Positions 54,138 to 62,210 of a stretch of 64,000 nucleotides of DNA are shown here, piece after piece. The notes under the pieces are model-generated. The model was given only the letters and a program-made list of their open reading frames with translations, made no database searches and was not told the origin of the DNA. Position 1 is the first letter of the stretch, and each line of letters begins with the position of its first letter. The position numbers were made by a program, and so were the translations under genes. The stretch is from Prevotella sp. (GTDB taxonomy: Bacteria > Bacteroidota > Bacteroidia > Bacteroidales > Bacteroidaceae): positions 1 to 64,000 of the forward strand of contig JAFTGB010000031.1 in NCBI GenBank assembly GCA_017458125.1, given 5' to 3'.

Positions 54138-56675
54138 ATGAAGCAACTTCTATTACTTTTACTTGTGTTCCTACCCAAGTTCGCAGATGCTTATGATATT
54201 GCAGTAGCTAATGCAGATGGCGTGACGATTTACTATAACTATATCAACGATGGAACGGAGTTGGAAGTAACACGTGGAGGATTGGGTCTTCCATATTCTG
54301 GTTCCGTTGGCATTCCCGAGAATGTAACGTATATGGGAAGAACCCGTACTGTAACCAGAATTGGAATAGATGCGTTTAATTACTTTAATCATCCTGGTCC
54401 GACATCCATAAGAATTCCTAGTACTGTGAAAAGTATTGGAAATGAGGCTTTCGTACAGTGTACGGGTTTGAAGAAAGTGATTATTTCAGACATTGCAAAT
54501 TGGTGTGAGATGGTATTTGAAGGCGATAATTCAAATCCGCTTTATTACGCCCAACACATTTACAGCGATGACTATACAGAAATAATTGATTTAGTTATTC
54601 CAGAAGGTGTTACAAACATTGTTAGCACTGCATTCTATTACTGCAAAAGTTTGAACTCTGTGACCATTCCTAATAGCGTAACTAGTATTGGTAATGATGC
54701 TTTCAAACGCTGTGACAATCTGAAATCTGTGACAGTAGGTAATGGTTTGAAGACCATCGGTAATAATGCTTTTTTAGACTGCAAGAATTTGAAAAAAGTA
54801 ATTGTACAAGAGATTGCAGCATGGTGCGGAATAGAATTCAAAGAAGTTACTTCAAATCCACTATATTATGCCCATCATCTATACAGCAATGATAATACAG
54901 AAATGCATGATTTGGTCATTTCAAATAACGTTACTAAGGTAGGTGATTATGCGTTTGGTAGTGTAGACTTCACATCTGTTCAATCTCTAATAGTAAATCC
55001 GTCAAAAATCACGAGTAGTTCATCAGACAAAAGACCTTTTAGTAAAAACACTTTTTACAACGCTACATTGTACGTACCAATAGGAAGCATTGAAAAATAC
55101 AAAACAACAGAGGGGTGGAAGGATTTTATATTCATTGAAGAGTTTGATGCGCCGCAGGTTCCTGTTAGCGGCATTGCCCTTAATAAGGCAGCAATAACAC
55201 TTGAGGTCGGAGAGAGTGAGACACTAACAGCTATTATTACTCCCATAGACGCGACTAACAAAGATGTTATATGGATGTCTTCCAACAATTTTGTGGCAGA
55301 AGTCGATATCAATGGCGTTGTGACAGCCAAGAAAGCAGGAACAACGACAATAACTGCTCAATCCGCTTCAGATCCAGAATTAATAGCAACCTGCGAAGTA
55401 ACCGTTACGGGTTCCTTTATTAACTTTGCTGACGCAACCGTCAGGGCCATCTGTGTTGCCAACTGGGACACAAATGGTGATGGAGAACTGAGTGAAGCCG
55501 AAGCCGCTGCTGTTAGTGACCTGGGGCAGGTATTTAGGGATAGCAAAGGCATTATATCATTTGATGAACTAAAATACTTTACGGGGTTATCCAGTATAGG
55601 ATATGCTGCATTTTCAAGTTGCACGAGCCTAAGTTCTGTAACTATTCCCAAGAACGTTACAACTATAGGCGATTGGGCTTTATATAACTGCAGCAGCTTG
55701 ACAACTATCACGATTCCCAACAGCGTAAATACCATTGGAACAGGGGCATTTCAAAACTGTGCAAGTATGACTTCCGTAGATATCCCCAACAGCGTAATAA
55801 GCATTGGAATACAGGCATTCTACGGATGTATTGAACTTTCTTCAATAACTATCCCCAACAGCGTTACAAGCATTGGAAAGGTTGCTTTTGGTGGTTGCAG
55901 CAAACTAATCTCTGTGGTAATTCCCAGCAGCATAACGAAAATTGAAATGCAGACGTTCCAAGATTGCTCCAGTTTATTATCAATAAACATTCCCAATAGT
56001 GTGACTAGTATAGGAAGCCGGGCGTTTACTGGTTGTACAAATTTGACATCTGTGACGATTCCTAGCAGTATAACAAGTATTGAAGCAGGACTATTCATAG
56101 GCTGTACAGCGCTAACTTCCATAATTATTCCCAATAGCATTACAAGCATTGATGACTATGCATTCGATGGCTGCAGTAACTTATCATCCATCAATATACC
56201 TGAAGGAGTATTATATCTTGGAGAGTGTGCATTTTTAGATTGCAGCAAACTGACCGCTATCAGTATTCCCAATAAAGTGACAAAAATAGCTGCTGGAACT
56301 TTTGCAGATTGTAGTAGTCTTGTCTCCATCACAATTCCAGCCAGTGTTACGAACATAGAATGGAATGCATTCCGAGGTTGCACTAGTCTTACTACAGTAA
56401 CTTCATTAAACCCGACTCCCCCCACTATTACTTCGAATACTTTTAGTAATTATACAGCAACATTGAATGTTCCTGAAGGCAGCAAAACTGCTTATCTGAA
56501 TGCAGAATATTGGAAGAATTTTACGAATATCGTAGAGATAGATCCATCAGGTATTCAGACCATCACTTTGGATAAGGGCACCTATGCGCCAGTATATGAC
56601 CTGAACGGCAGGAAGTTGAAGGAGCCAAGCAAGGGTGTCAATATTATTGGTGATAGAAAAGTTTTGTTAAAGTAG
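54138..56675 (+). CDS. BspA-type leucine-rich repeat surface protein
   Basis: The 845-residue protein has a signal peptide (MKQLLLLLLVFLPKFADA), a first block of TpLRR/LRR_5 repeats (about 55-300), a bacterial Ig-like domain (about 338-425), an EF-hand-like DTNGDGELSEAEA (about 443-456) and a second LRR block (about 484-764). That block has some 12 units of the form LTSVTIPNSVTSIGxxAFxGC. The C-terminal 30 residues (PVYDLNGRKLKEPSKGVNII) resemble sorting tails of secreted Prevotella proteins. Such proteins bind host proteins or other bacteria. The repeats at DNA level invite recombination. Confidence 0.9.
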   Translation: MKQLLLLLLVFLPKFADAYDIAVANADGVTIYYNYINDGTELEVTRGGLGLPYSGSVGIPENVTYMGRTRTVTRIGIDAFNYFNHPGPTSIRIPSTVKSIGNEAFVQCTGLKKVIISDIANWCEMVFEGDNSNPLYYAQHIYSDDYTEIIDLVIPEGVTNIVSTAFYYCKSLNSVTIPNSVTSIGNDAFKRCDNLKSVTVGNGLKTIGNNAFLDCKNLKKVIVQEIAAWCGIEFKEVTSNPLYYAHHLYSNDNTEMHDLVISNNVTKVGDYAFGSVDFTSVQSLIVNPSKITSSSSDKRPFSKNTFYNATLYVPIGSIEKYKTTEGWKDFIFIEEFDAPQVPVSGIALNKAAITLEVGESETLTAIITPIDATNKDVIWMSSNNFVAEVDINGVVTAKKAGTTTITAQSASDPELIATCEVTVTGSFINFADATVRAICVANWDTNGDGELSEAEAAAVSDLGQVFRDSKGIISFDELKYFTGLSSIGYAAFSSCTSLSSVTIPKNVTTIGDWALYNCSSLTTITIPNSVNTIGTGAFQNCASMTSVDIPNSVISIGIQAFYGCIELSSITIPNSVTSIGKVAFGGCSKLISVVIPSSITKIEMQTFQDCSSLLSINIPNSVTSIGSRAFTGCTNLTSVTIPSSITSIEAGLFIGCTALTSIIIPNSITSIDDYAFDGCSNLSSINIPEGVLYLGECAFLDCSKLTAISIPNKVTKIAAGTFADCSSLVSITIPASVTNIEWNAFRGCTSLTTVTSLNPTPPTITSNTFSNYTATLNVPEGSKTAYLNAEYWKNFTNIVEIDPSGIQTITLDKGTYAPVYDLNGRKLKEPSKGVNIIGDRKVLLK

Positions 56676-56695
56676 TATTTTAAAAGAGAAAAGTT

Positions 56696-56908
56696 ATGAT
56701 TATCATTTCATCCAAAGGCAACAAAGTTAGTAGCAAAAGTGCTAACCACGATCCTAAAAACCCTATATTCAAATGTCCGAACTGTGGTTGCGTTTACGGG
56801 TCTATCGTTGACATAGAATCATGTTTTGACAAGAAACTTGAAACGGAAGATCAGTATCCACCGATGCTCTGTAATGAGTGCGGAACAGAACTGGAATCAT
56901 TCGAATGA
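56696..56908 (+). CDS. Small zinc-ribbon protein
   Basis: The 70-residue protein has two Cys pairs, FKCPNCGCVYGS and MLCNECGTELESF, fitting a zinc ribbon, and a basic N-terminus. The function is unknown. It follows the BspA-type gene by 20 bp and is probably in the same transcript. Confidence 0.6.
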   Translation: MIIISSKGNKVSSKSANHDPKNPIFKCPNCGCVYGSIVDIESCFDKKLETEDQYPPMLCNECGTELESFE

Positions 56909-56943
56909 GTTGATGTCAAAAAGGATGTAATATTCTTATTAAC

Positions 56944-56986
56944 AATGGGCTATCAATGATGCTTATCATGATAGCTCATTTGCTAT
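56944..56986 (+). terminator. Hairpin after the zinc-ribbon gene
   Basis: AATGGGCTATCAATGAT (56944-56960) pairs with ATCATGATAGCTCATT (56965-56980) with one bulge and one wobble, followed by TGCTATTTTC. It ends the island operon. The gap 56909-57266 otherwise shows no gene. Confidence 0.6.
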
Positions 56987-57230
56987 TTTCATATCTCCTG
57001 ATTCATCTGTTATACAGACAATCGTTAAACTAAAATACTCATTAGCATTTAGTTGTAAAAAAGGAAAGATACCGCTATAGGGGGTAGCTAATTCTTTCTG
57101 TGGAGTACCACACAAAGATGCTTGCCTGCTTTCTATTGAGCAAGCTCGGCAGACTTTTGATTTTTATCTCAGTGAAGTGTTATTTCACAATAAGGAATTT
57201 TCAAAATGGGTCTCTTTGGAAATCATGATG

Positions 57231-57239
57231 TACCTTTGC
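57231..57239 (+). promoter_or_regulatory. -7 box before the HTH remnant
   Basis: TACCTTTGC lies 27 bases before the ATG at 57267. Confidence 0.5.
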
Positions 57240-57266
57240 CCACAAATCACAAAAACTAAACAAAAT

Positions 57267-57359
57267 ATGGAAGTAATATCAATTGAGCGTAGTACTTACG
57301 AGGAACTGCTGACGAGCTTCAACAGTTTCGTCACAAAGATGAAAGAGATGGCTAAATGA
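57267..57359 (+). pseudogene. N-terminal remnant of an excisionase-type helix-turn-helix gene
   Basis: The 30-residue frame (MEVISIERSTYEELLTSFNS, then FVTKMKEMAK) looks like the leading helix of helix-turn-helix proteins common on Bacteroidales mobile elements, which start MEIITIERxTFE. The HTH domain that should follow is missing and a stop comes instead. Its promoter is intact. This suggests that a mobile element once lay here and was deleted. Confidence 0.5.
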
Positions 57360-57512
57360 GGTTACGATTTGGAAACCTAACTCCTTCACCAATCCTCCCC
57401 AATTTGCTATTTGTCCCAAGTTGAAATTCTTCATTCTTCCACGCTCTGCCTTTATTTCAGGCCGAATTGCGTTAATCTTCCAAAATCGCTTCGTTACAAC
57501 AACTTTTTTTCG

Positions 57513-57521
57513 TAACTTTGC
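57513..57521 (+). promoter_or_regulatory. -7 box for folP
   Basis: TAACTTTGC lies 22 bases before the folP ATG. Confidence 0.6.
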
Positions 57522-57542
57522 CATCTGAAACTATTTAGCATC

Positions 57543-58409
57543 ATGGACTATACGCTGAATTGCAACGGCAAACTGCTGAGCCTGGCAGAACCACAGGTAA
57601 TGGGCATCGTGAACGTGACACCCGACTCGTTCTATGCCGACAGCCGTAAGCAGACGGAGGCGGCGATAGCCGAAAGGGTAATCCAGATACAACGCGAGGG
57701 CGGCAGCATCATCGACGTGGGAGCATGCTCCACACGTCCGGACAGCACGACCGTCAGCGAGACCGAAGAGGCGGAGCGCCTGCGCTTCGCCCTGACCGTC
57801 GTACGGCGTGAGTGTCCCGACGCCATCGTCAGCGTCGACACGTTCCGTCCCGCCGTAGCCCGCATGGCCGTGGAGGAGTTCGGTGCCGACATCATCAATG
57901 ACGTGGGAGCCCCCTCAACCCTCATCCATCAACCTTCAACCCTCAACTCTGACAGGCTTCGCCTGATGGCCCGCTTACGCGTACCTTATATATATATGTC
58001 GTCAAAGCAGACCATGCGCGACATCCTTTTAGACTGCGCCGCTGTCGTCGACAACCTGCGGTCGCTGGGGCAGAAGGACATCATCCTTGACCCGGGCTTC
58101 GGCTTCGGCAAGACATTAGCCGACAACTACAGCGTGCTGAGCACGCTGGAACAGATGCAGATGACGGGGTTGCCCGTGCTGGCGGGCGTGTCGCGCAAGT
58201 CGATGGTATATAAGTTGTTAGGCACCGACCCCGCACAAGCCCTGAACGGCACGACGGTGCTTCACACCATAGCCCTGCTGAAAGGCGCCAGCATCCTTCG
58301 CGTCCACGACGTGCGCGAGGCTGTGGAGTGCGTCAGACTGGTGGGAATGCTGCGACAAAGCCGCAGCCCGCAAGGAATGGGGGAACAGGAAATCGCAAAT
58401 AGTAAATAG
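57543..58409 (+). CDS. folP: Dihydropteroate synthase
   Basis: The 288-residue TIM-barrel enzyme joins 6-hydroxymethyl-dihydropterin diphosphate and p-aminobenzoate, the sulfonamide-sensitive step of folate synthesis. Signatures are MGIVNVTPDSFYAD at the start, IIDVGACSTRPDST, VSVDTFRPAVA, ILDPGFGFGKT and the C-terminal RVHDVREAVE. In the middle, INDVGAP is followed by repeat-encoded STLIHQPSTLNSD, replacing the usual loop (57912-57953). The HM(R/K)G motif after it is degenerate (YIYMSSKQTMRD). The gene still looks intact and is coupled to cdaA. Confidence 0.9.
   Translation: MDYTLNCNGKLLSLAEPQVMGIVNVTPDSFYADSRKQTEAAIAERVIQIQREGGSIIDVGACSTRPDSTTVSETEEAERLRFALTVVRRECPDAIVSVDTFRPAVARMAVEEFGADIINDVGAPSTLIHQPSTLNSDRLRLMARLRVPYIYMSSKQTMRDILLDCAAVVDNLRSLGQKDIILDPGFGFGKTLADNYSVLSTLEQMQMTGLPVLAGVSRKSMVYKLLGTDPAQALNGTTVLHTIALLKGASILRVHDVREAVECVRLVGMLRQSRSPQGMGEQEIANSK
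57912..57965. repeat. Unit repeat and small hairpin inside folP
   Basis: 57912-57953 carries CTCAACCCTCATCCATCAAC-type units, followed by the hairpin CAGGCTTCGCCTG (57953-57965). A hairpin with a similar short TTT or TTC loop lies next to the unit repeats at 46958 and 60441. It is in frame with folP. Confidence 0.65.
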
Positions 58410-58430
58410 TAAATCGTAAATAACAAAGCC
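58388..58430. repeat. AT-rich unit repeat between folP and cdaA
   Basis: TCGCAAATAGTAAATAGTAA and AATCGTAAATAAC fill the gap and also encode the last residues of folP. The unit is the one found in the dcw gaps. Confidence 0.65.
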
Positions 58431-59207
58431 GTGTTTTTTGAATTTGGAATCAAGGATATCATCGACATACTGCTTGTCGCACTGATACTGTACTACGTCT
58501 ATAGACTGATGAAGGTGTCACGTTCGCTGAACGTCTTCATCGGCATTATGGTGTTTGTCGTCCTGTGGCTCGTTGTGTCGCAGATTTTAGAGATGAAACT
58601 GTTAGGTTCCATCATGGACAAACTGGTCAGCGTGGGTGTCATCGGACTCATCATCCTGTTTCAGGAGGACATCCGCAAGTTCCTCTACAACCTGGGTGCC
58701 CACCGGCGCTTCAAAGCGTTCCAGCGCCTGTTCGGCGGCAGCGACAAGAAGCGCGACAAGGAGAAGCTGAAGCAGATTATCATGCCCATCGTCATGGCGT
58801 GCATGAGCATGAGCAAGAAGAAGGTGGGCGCGCTCATCGTGCTGCAACGCTCCACACCCCTTGACGACATCGTGGCCACGGGCGAGCGCATCAATGCCAG
58901 CGTCAGCCAGCGGCTCATCGAGAACCTGTTCTTCAAGAACTCGCCACTGCACGACGGCGCCATGGTCATCGCCGACCGGCAGATACGCGCCGCGGGCTGC
59001 ATCCTGCCCGTGTCGCACGACCTCGACATCCCCAAGGAGTTAGGTCTGCGCCACCGTGCCGCCTTGGGCATCACCCACGAGAGCGACTGCATAGCCGTCG
59101 TAGTGTCAGAGGAGACGGGCGGCATCTCGGTGGCCATACACAGCCACTTCCAGCTGCGCCTGACAGCGGAGAAGCTGGAAAGCATCCTTACTAAGGAAAT
59201 GTCGTAG
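58431..59207 (+). CDS. cdaA: Diadenylate cyclase
   Basis: The 258-residue protein has three membrane helices at the N-terminus (about 5-85) and a DAC domain with the catalytic motifs PLHDGAMVI and LRHRAALGI. It makes cyclic di-AMP from two ATP. c-di-AMP controls potassium and cell-wall balance in many bacteria. Translation starts at GTG (MFFEFGIKDIIDI). The usual partner gene ybbR/cdaR does not follow. Confidence 0.95.
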   Translation: MFFEFGIKDIIDILLVALILYYVYRLMKVSRSLNVFIGIMVFVVLWLVVSQILEMKLLGSIMDKLVSVGVIGLIILFQEDIRKFLYNLGAHRRFKAFQRLFGGSDKKRDKEKLKQIIMPIVMACMSMSKKKVGALIVLQRSTPLDDIVATGERINASVSQRLIENLFFKNSPLHDGAMVIADRQIRAAGCILPVSHDLDIPKELGLRHRAALGITHESDCIAVVVSEETGGISVAIHSHFQLRLTAEKLESILTKEMS

Positions 59208-59222
59208 AAATGAAAAGTTAAT

Positions 59223-59333
59223 AGTGAAGAGTGAAGGGTGAAGAATTTACTGCTGACGATGATGTTCAACGAATGGGAAATTATAAAAAAGATTAAGGCA
59301 GCAGCAAATTCTTCACTCTTCACTCTTCACTCT
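59223..59333. repeat. Empty inverted-repeat element
   Basis: The left arm 59223-59255 (AGTGAAGAGTGAAGGGTGAA, then GAATTTACTGCTG) and the right arm 59299-59333 are inverted, with about 31 of 33 matches over a 43-nt spacer. The arms share AGTGAAGAATTT.CTGC with the element at 62117-62205. No gene is enclosed. Confidence 0.85.
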
Positions 59334-59346
59334 TCGCTAAATTTCG

Positions 59347-59355
59347 TACCTTTGC
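59347..59355 (+). promoter_or_regulatory. -7 box for pta
   Basis: TACCTTTGC lies 40 bases before the pta ATG and 14 bp after the repeat element, which therefore occupies the upstream promoter region. Confidence 0.6.
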
Positions 59356-59394
59356 AGACAGTGTTTATTTAAGAACTAAATATTAGAACAAACT

Positions 59395-60405
59395 ATGGAT
59401 TTATTAAGTCAAATCGTTGCACGTGCTAAGAGCAACAAGCAACGCATCGTGCTCCCCGAGGCTGAAGAGGAGCGCACACTTTGTGCAGCCGACAAGGCTC
59501 TGGCTGACGACATTGCTAACATCATCCTCATCGGCAACCCCGACAAGGTCTGCGCCCTGGCTAAGGAGAAGGGCCTGCAGAACATCGGCAAGGCTACCCT
59601 CATCGACCCCGAGAACTACGAGAAGAGCGAAGAGTTGGCCGAGAAGCTGGCCGAGATTCGCAAGTCAAAGGGCATGACCATTGAGCAGGCCCGTGAGCTG
59701 GTGAAGAACCCCCTCTACTTAGGTTGCATGATTATCAAGACCGAAGGTGCTGACGGCCAGATCAGCGGTGCCCTGTCAACCACTGGCGACACGCTGCGTC
59801 CCGCCCTGCAAATCATCAAGTGCGCCCCCGGCATCAACTGCGTCAGCGGCGGCCTGTTGCTCATCTCGAAGCAGAAGCAGTTCGGCGAGGACGGCGTACT
59901 CGTTGTTGCCGACGTGGCTGTAACGCCCATGCCCGATGCCAACCAGCTGGCCCAGTTTGCCGTCTGCACGGCACAGACCGCCAAGTCGGTGGCCGGTTTC
60001 ACCGACCCGCGCGTGGCCATGCTGAGCTTCTCGACGAAGGGCAGCGCCAAGCACGAGGTGTGCGACAAGGTCATCGAGGCCACGCGTCTGGCCAAAGAGA
60101 TGGATCCCACGCTGAAGATTGACGGCGAGCTGCAGGCCGATGCCGCACTCGTTCCCAGCGTAGGTGCCAAGAAGGCTCCCGGCAGCGACATCGCCGGTAA
60201 GGCCAACGTGCTGGTATTCCCCAACCTGGAGGTCGGCAACATCGGCTACAAGCTGGTGCAGCGCTTAGGCGACGCCATCGCCATCGGCCCCATCCTGCAG
60301 GGTATTGCCCGTCCGGTCAACGACCTGTCGCGTGGCTGCTCGGTTGACGACATCTACTACATGATAGCCATCACCGCCTGCCAGGCCATGGATGCTAAAA
60401 AGTGA
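59395..60405 (+). CDS. pta: Phosphate acetyltransferase
   Basis: The 336-residue enzyme converts acetyl-CoA and phosphate to acetyl phosphate. It matches the short, catalytic-only form of Pta: RIVLPEAEEERTLCAADKAL at the N-terminus, YLGCMIIKTEGADGQISGAL, MLSFSTKGSAKHE and the C-terminal GPILQGIARPVNDLSRGCS. It works with ackA to yield ATP and acetate, central to fermentation. A four-helix-bundle gene separates it from ackA. Confidence 0.96.
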   Translation: MDLLSQIVARAKSNKQRIVLPEAEEERTLCAADKALADDIANIILIGNPDKVCALAKEKGLQNIGKATLIDPENYEKSEELAEKLAEIRKSKGMTIEQARELVKNPLYLGCMIIKTEGADGQISGALSTTGDTLRPALQIIKCAPGINCVSGGLLLISKQKQFGEDGVLVVADVAVTPMPDANQLAQFAVCTAQTAKSVAGFTDPRVAMLSFSTKGSAKHEVCDKVIEATRLAKEMDPTLKIDGELQADAALVPSVGAKKAPGSDIAGKANVLVFPNLEVGNIGYKLVQRLGDAIAIGPILQGIARPVNDLSRGCSVDDIYYMIAITACQAMDAKK

Positions 60406-60417
60406 AGAATATTGACG

Positions 60418-60909
60418 GTGCAAGTTTGATGTACGATGTATTGCGCTTTGCGCAAGTTTAATGTATAAATTAGGACGTCGAAAGTTCTGACATGAGCGAT
60501 TTTGGGGACATTATGCAAGACAAGTGCTTGAACTTTGCTGTGCGAGTGGTTAATCTTTGTGACTTTCTCAATAAGGAGAAAAGCGAATTTAAGATAGCAG
60601 ACCAGCTTTACCGCAGCGGGACAAGTATTGGCGCAAATTATAGCGAGGCACAATGTGCCATTAGCAAAAATGATTTTATAGCAAAGGTCTATATATCGCT
60701 TAAAGAGTGTAATGAGTCTCTGTTTTGGCTACAACTACTAAGAAGGACGAATAAACTGACCCCAAGTCAGTTTGATTCCATCTATCAAGATTGTGAAGAA
60801 CTGAAGAGATTGTTGACTACCATCACGAAGTCATCACGTAAGAATCTGTAACACATCGTCCATTCATACATCGTACTTCAACCTTGCACCGCAATACATC
60901 GTACATCAA
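60418..60909. repeat. Inverted-repeat element carrying a four-helix-bundle gene, inside pta-ackA
   Basis: TTGATGTACGATGTATTGCG (60426-60445) is perfectly inverted at 60890-60909. A second inverted copy of GGTGCAAG...TACGATGTA (60418-60440) lies around 60863-60890. The left side also has the hairpin TTGCGCTTTGCGCAA (60441-60455). The right arm reaches 19 bp before ackA. Confidence 0.9.
60492..60851 (+). CDS. Four-helix-bundle protein, 23S rRNA intervening-sequence family (copy 4)
   Basis: The 119-residue protein has RSGTSIGANYSEAQCAISK and ISLKECNESLFWLQLL, and is very close to copy 3 across its whole length. It lies between pta and ackA in the same direction, so it is presumably transcribed with them. 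Low GC compared with both neighbours suggests later arrival. Confidence 0.87.
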   Translation: MSDFGDIMQDKCLNFAVRVVNLCDFLNKEKSEFKIADQLYRSGTSIGANYSEAQCAISKNDFIAKVYISLKECNESLFWLQLLRRTNKLTPSQFDSIYQDCEELKRLLTTITKSSRKNL

Positions 60910-60927
60910 AATTCAAACATCAAAATT

Positions 60928-62118
60928 ATGAAAATATTAGTTTTAAACTGTGGTTCGTCGTCCATTAAGTACGCCCTGTATAACATGGACGACAAGAGTG
61001 TGATGACCAGCGGCGGTGCCGAGCGTGTCGGTTTGGAAGGAGCCTTTGTCAAGGTGAAGCTGGCCAATGGTGAGAAGAAGCAGATTATGCACGACATACC
61101 CGAGCACACCGAGGGTGTGAAGTTCATCTTCTCGCTGCTCACCGACCCCGAGATTGGTGTCATCAAAGACCTGAAGGAGATTGACGCCGTTGGCCACCGC
61201 ATGGTGCACGGCGGCGAGAAGTTCAACAAGAGCGTGCTGCTGACCGACGAGGTGTTAGAGGCTTTCGAGGCCGTCAGCGACCTGGCTCCGCTGCACAACC
61301 CTGCCAACCTGAAAGGTGTCAACGCCGTTAAGGAGCTCATGCCCGGTCTGCCCCAGGTGGGTGTCTTCGACACGGCCTTCCACCAGACCATGCCCGCCAA
61401 GGCATACATGTATGCCATCCCCTACGAGCTGTACGAGAAGTACGGCGTGCGCCGCTACGGTTTCCACGGCACCTCTCACCGCTACGTCAGCGCCCGTGCG
61501 CTGGAGTTCCTCGGCATGAAGGCCGAAGGCACCAAGGTCATCACGTGCCATGTGGGTAATGGCGGCTCCATCGCTGCCGTCGTCGACGGCAAGTGCGTCG
61601 ACACGTCGATGGGTCTCACCCCGTTGGAGGGCCTGGTCATGGGTACCCGCTCTGGCGATATTGACGGCGGCGCCGTGACGTTCTTAGAGAAGAAGCTCGG
61701 TCTGGATGCCGACGGCATGTCGAACCTGCTGAACAAGAAGAGCGGCGTGGCCGGCATCACGGGTGGTTCCAGCGACATGCGCGACGTGGAGAGTGCCGCA
61801 AAGAGCGGCGACAAGCGCGCCCAGCTTGCTCAGGACATGTACTTCTACCGCATCAAGAAATACATCGGTGCCTACGCTGCCGCCATGGGTGGTGTCGACG
61901 TCATCGTGTTCACCGCCGGTGTTGGCGAGAACCAGTTGTCGATGCGCGCTGAGGTCTGCAAGGGCTTAGAGTTCCTCGGTGTCAAGTTCGACGAGTCGAA
62001 GAACACCAAGCGCGGCGAGGAGTGCATCATCTCTGCCGACGACTCTAAGGTAAAGGTTGTCGTCATCCCCACCGACGAGGAGCTGATGATTGCCACCGAC
62101 ACGATGAACCTTCTTTAA
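60928..62118 (+). CDS. ackA: Acetate kinase
   Basis: The 396-residue enzyme makes ATP and acetate from acetyl phosphate and ADP. Family signatures are LVLNCGSSSIKYAL at the start, GHRMVHGGEKF, RYGFHGTSHRYVS with the catalytic His, and FTAGVGENQLSMR. The length is normal. It ends in a hairpin of unit repeats that faces lpxH. Confidence 0.97.
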   Translation: MKILVLNCGSSSIKYALYNMDDKSVMTSGGAERVGLEGAFVKVKLANGEKKQIMHDIPEHTEGVKFIFSLLTDPEIGVIKDLKEIDAVGHRMVHGGEKFNKSVLLTDEVLEAFEAVSDLAPLHNPANLKGVNAVKELMPGLPQVGVFDTAFHQTMPAKAYMYAIPYELYEKYGVRRYGFHGTSHRYVSARALEFLGMKAEGTKVITCHVGNGGSIAAVVDGKCVDTSMGLTPLEGLVMGTRSGDIDGGAVTFLEKKLGLDADGMSNLLNKKSGVAGITGGSSDMRDVESAAKSGDKRAQLAQDMYFYRIKKYIGAYAAAMGGVDVIVFTAGVGENQLSMRAEVCKGLEFLGVKFDESKNTKRGEECIISADDSKVKVVVIPTDEELMIATDTMNLL

Positions 62119-62205
62119 GTGAAGAGTGAAAAGTGAAGAGTGAAGAATTTCCTGCCGGACTCCAAAGGCGGTAGCAAATTCTTCACTCTTCACTTTTCAC
62201 TCTTT
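62117..62205. repeat. Empty inverted-repeat element, probable terminator
   Basis: Arms 62117-62155 and 62171-62205 are inverted (AGAGTGAAAAGTGAAGAGTG and its reverse) with a 15-nt spacer. The left arm starts in the ackA stop codon. Being between convergent genes, it probably terminates both. It shares its inner motif with 59223-59333. Confidence 0.85.
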
Positions 62206-62210
62206 AAAGC

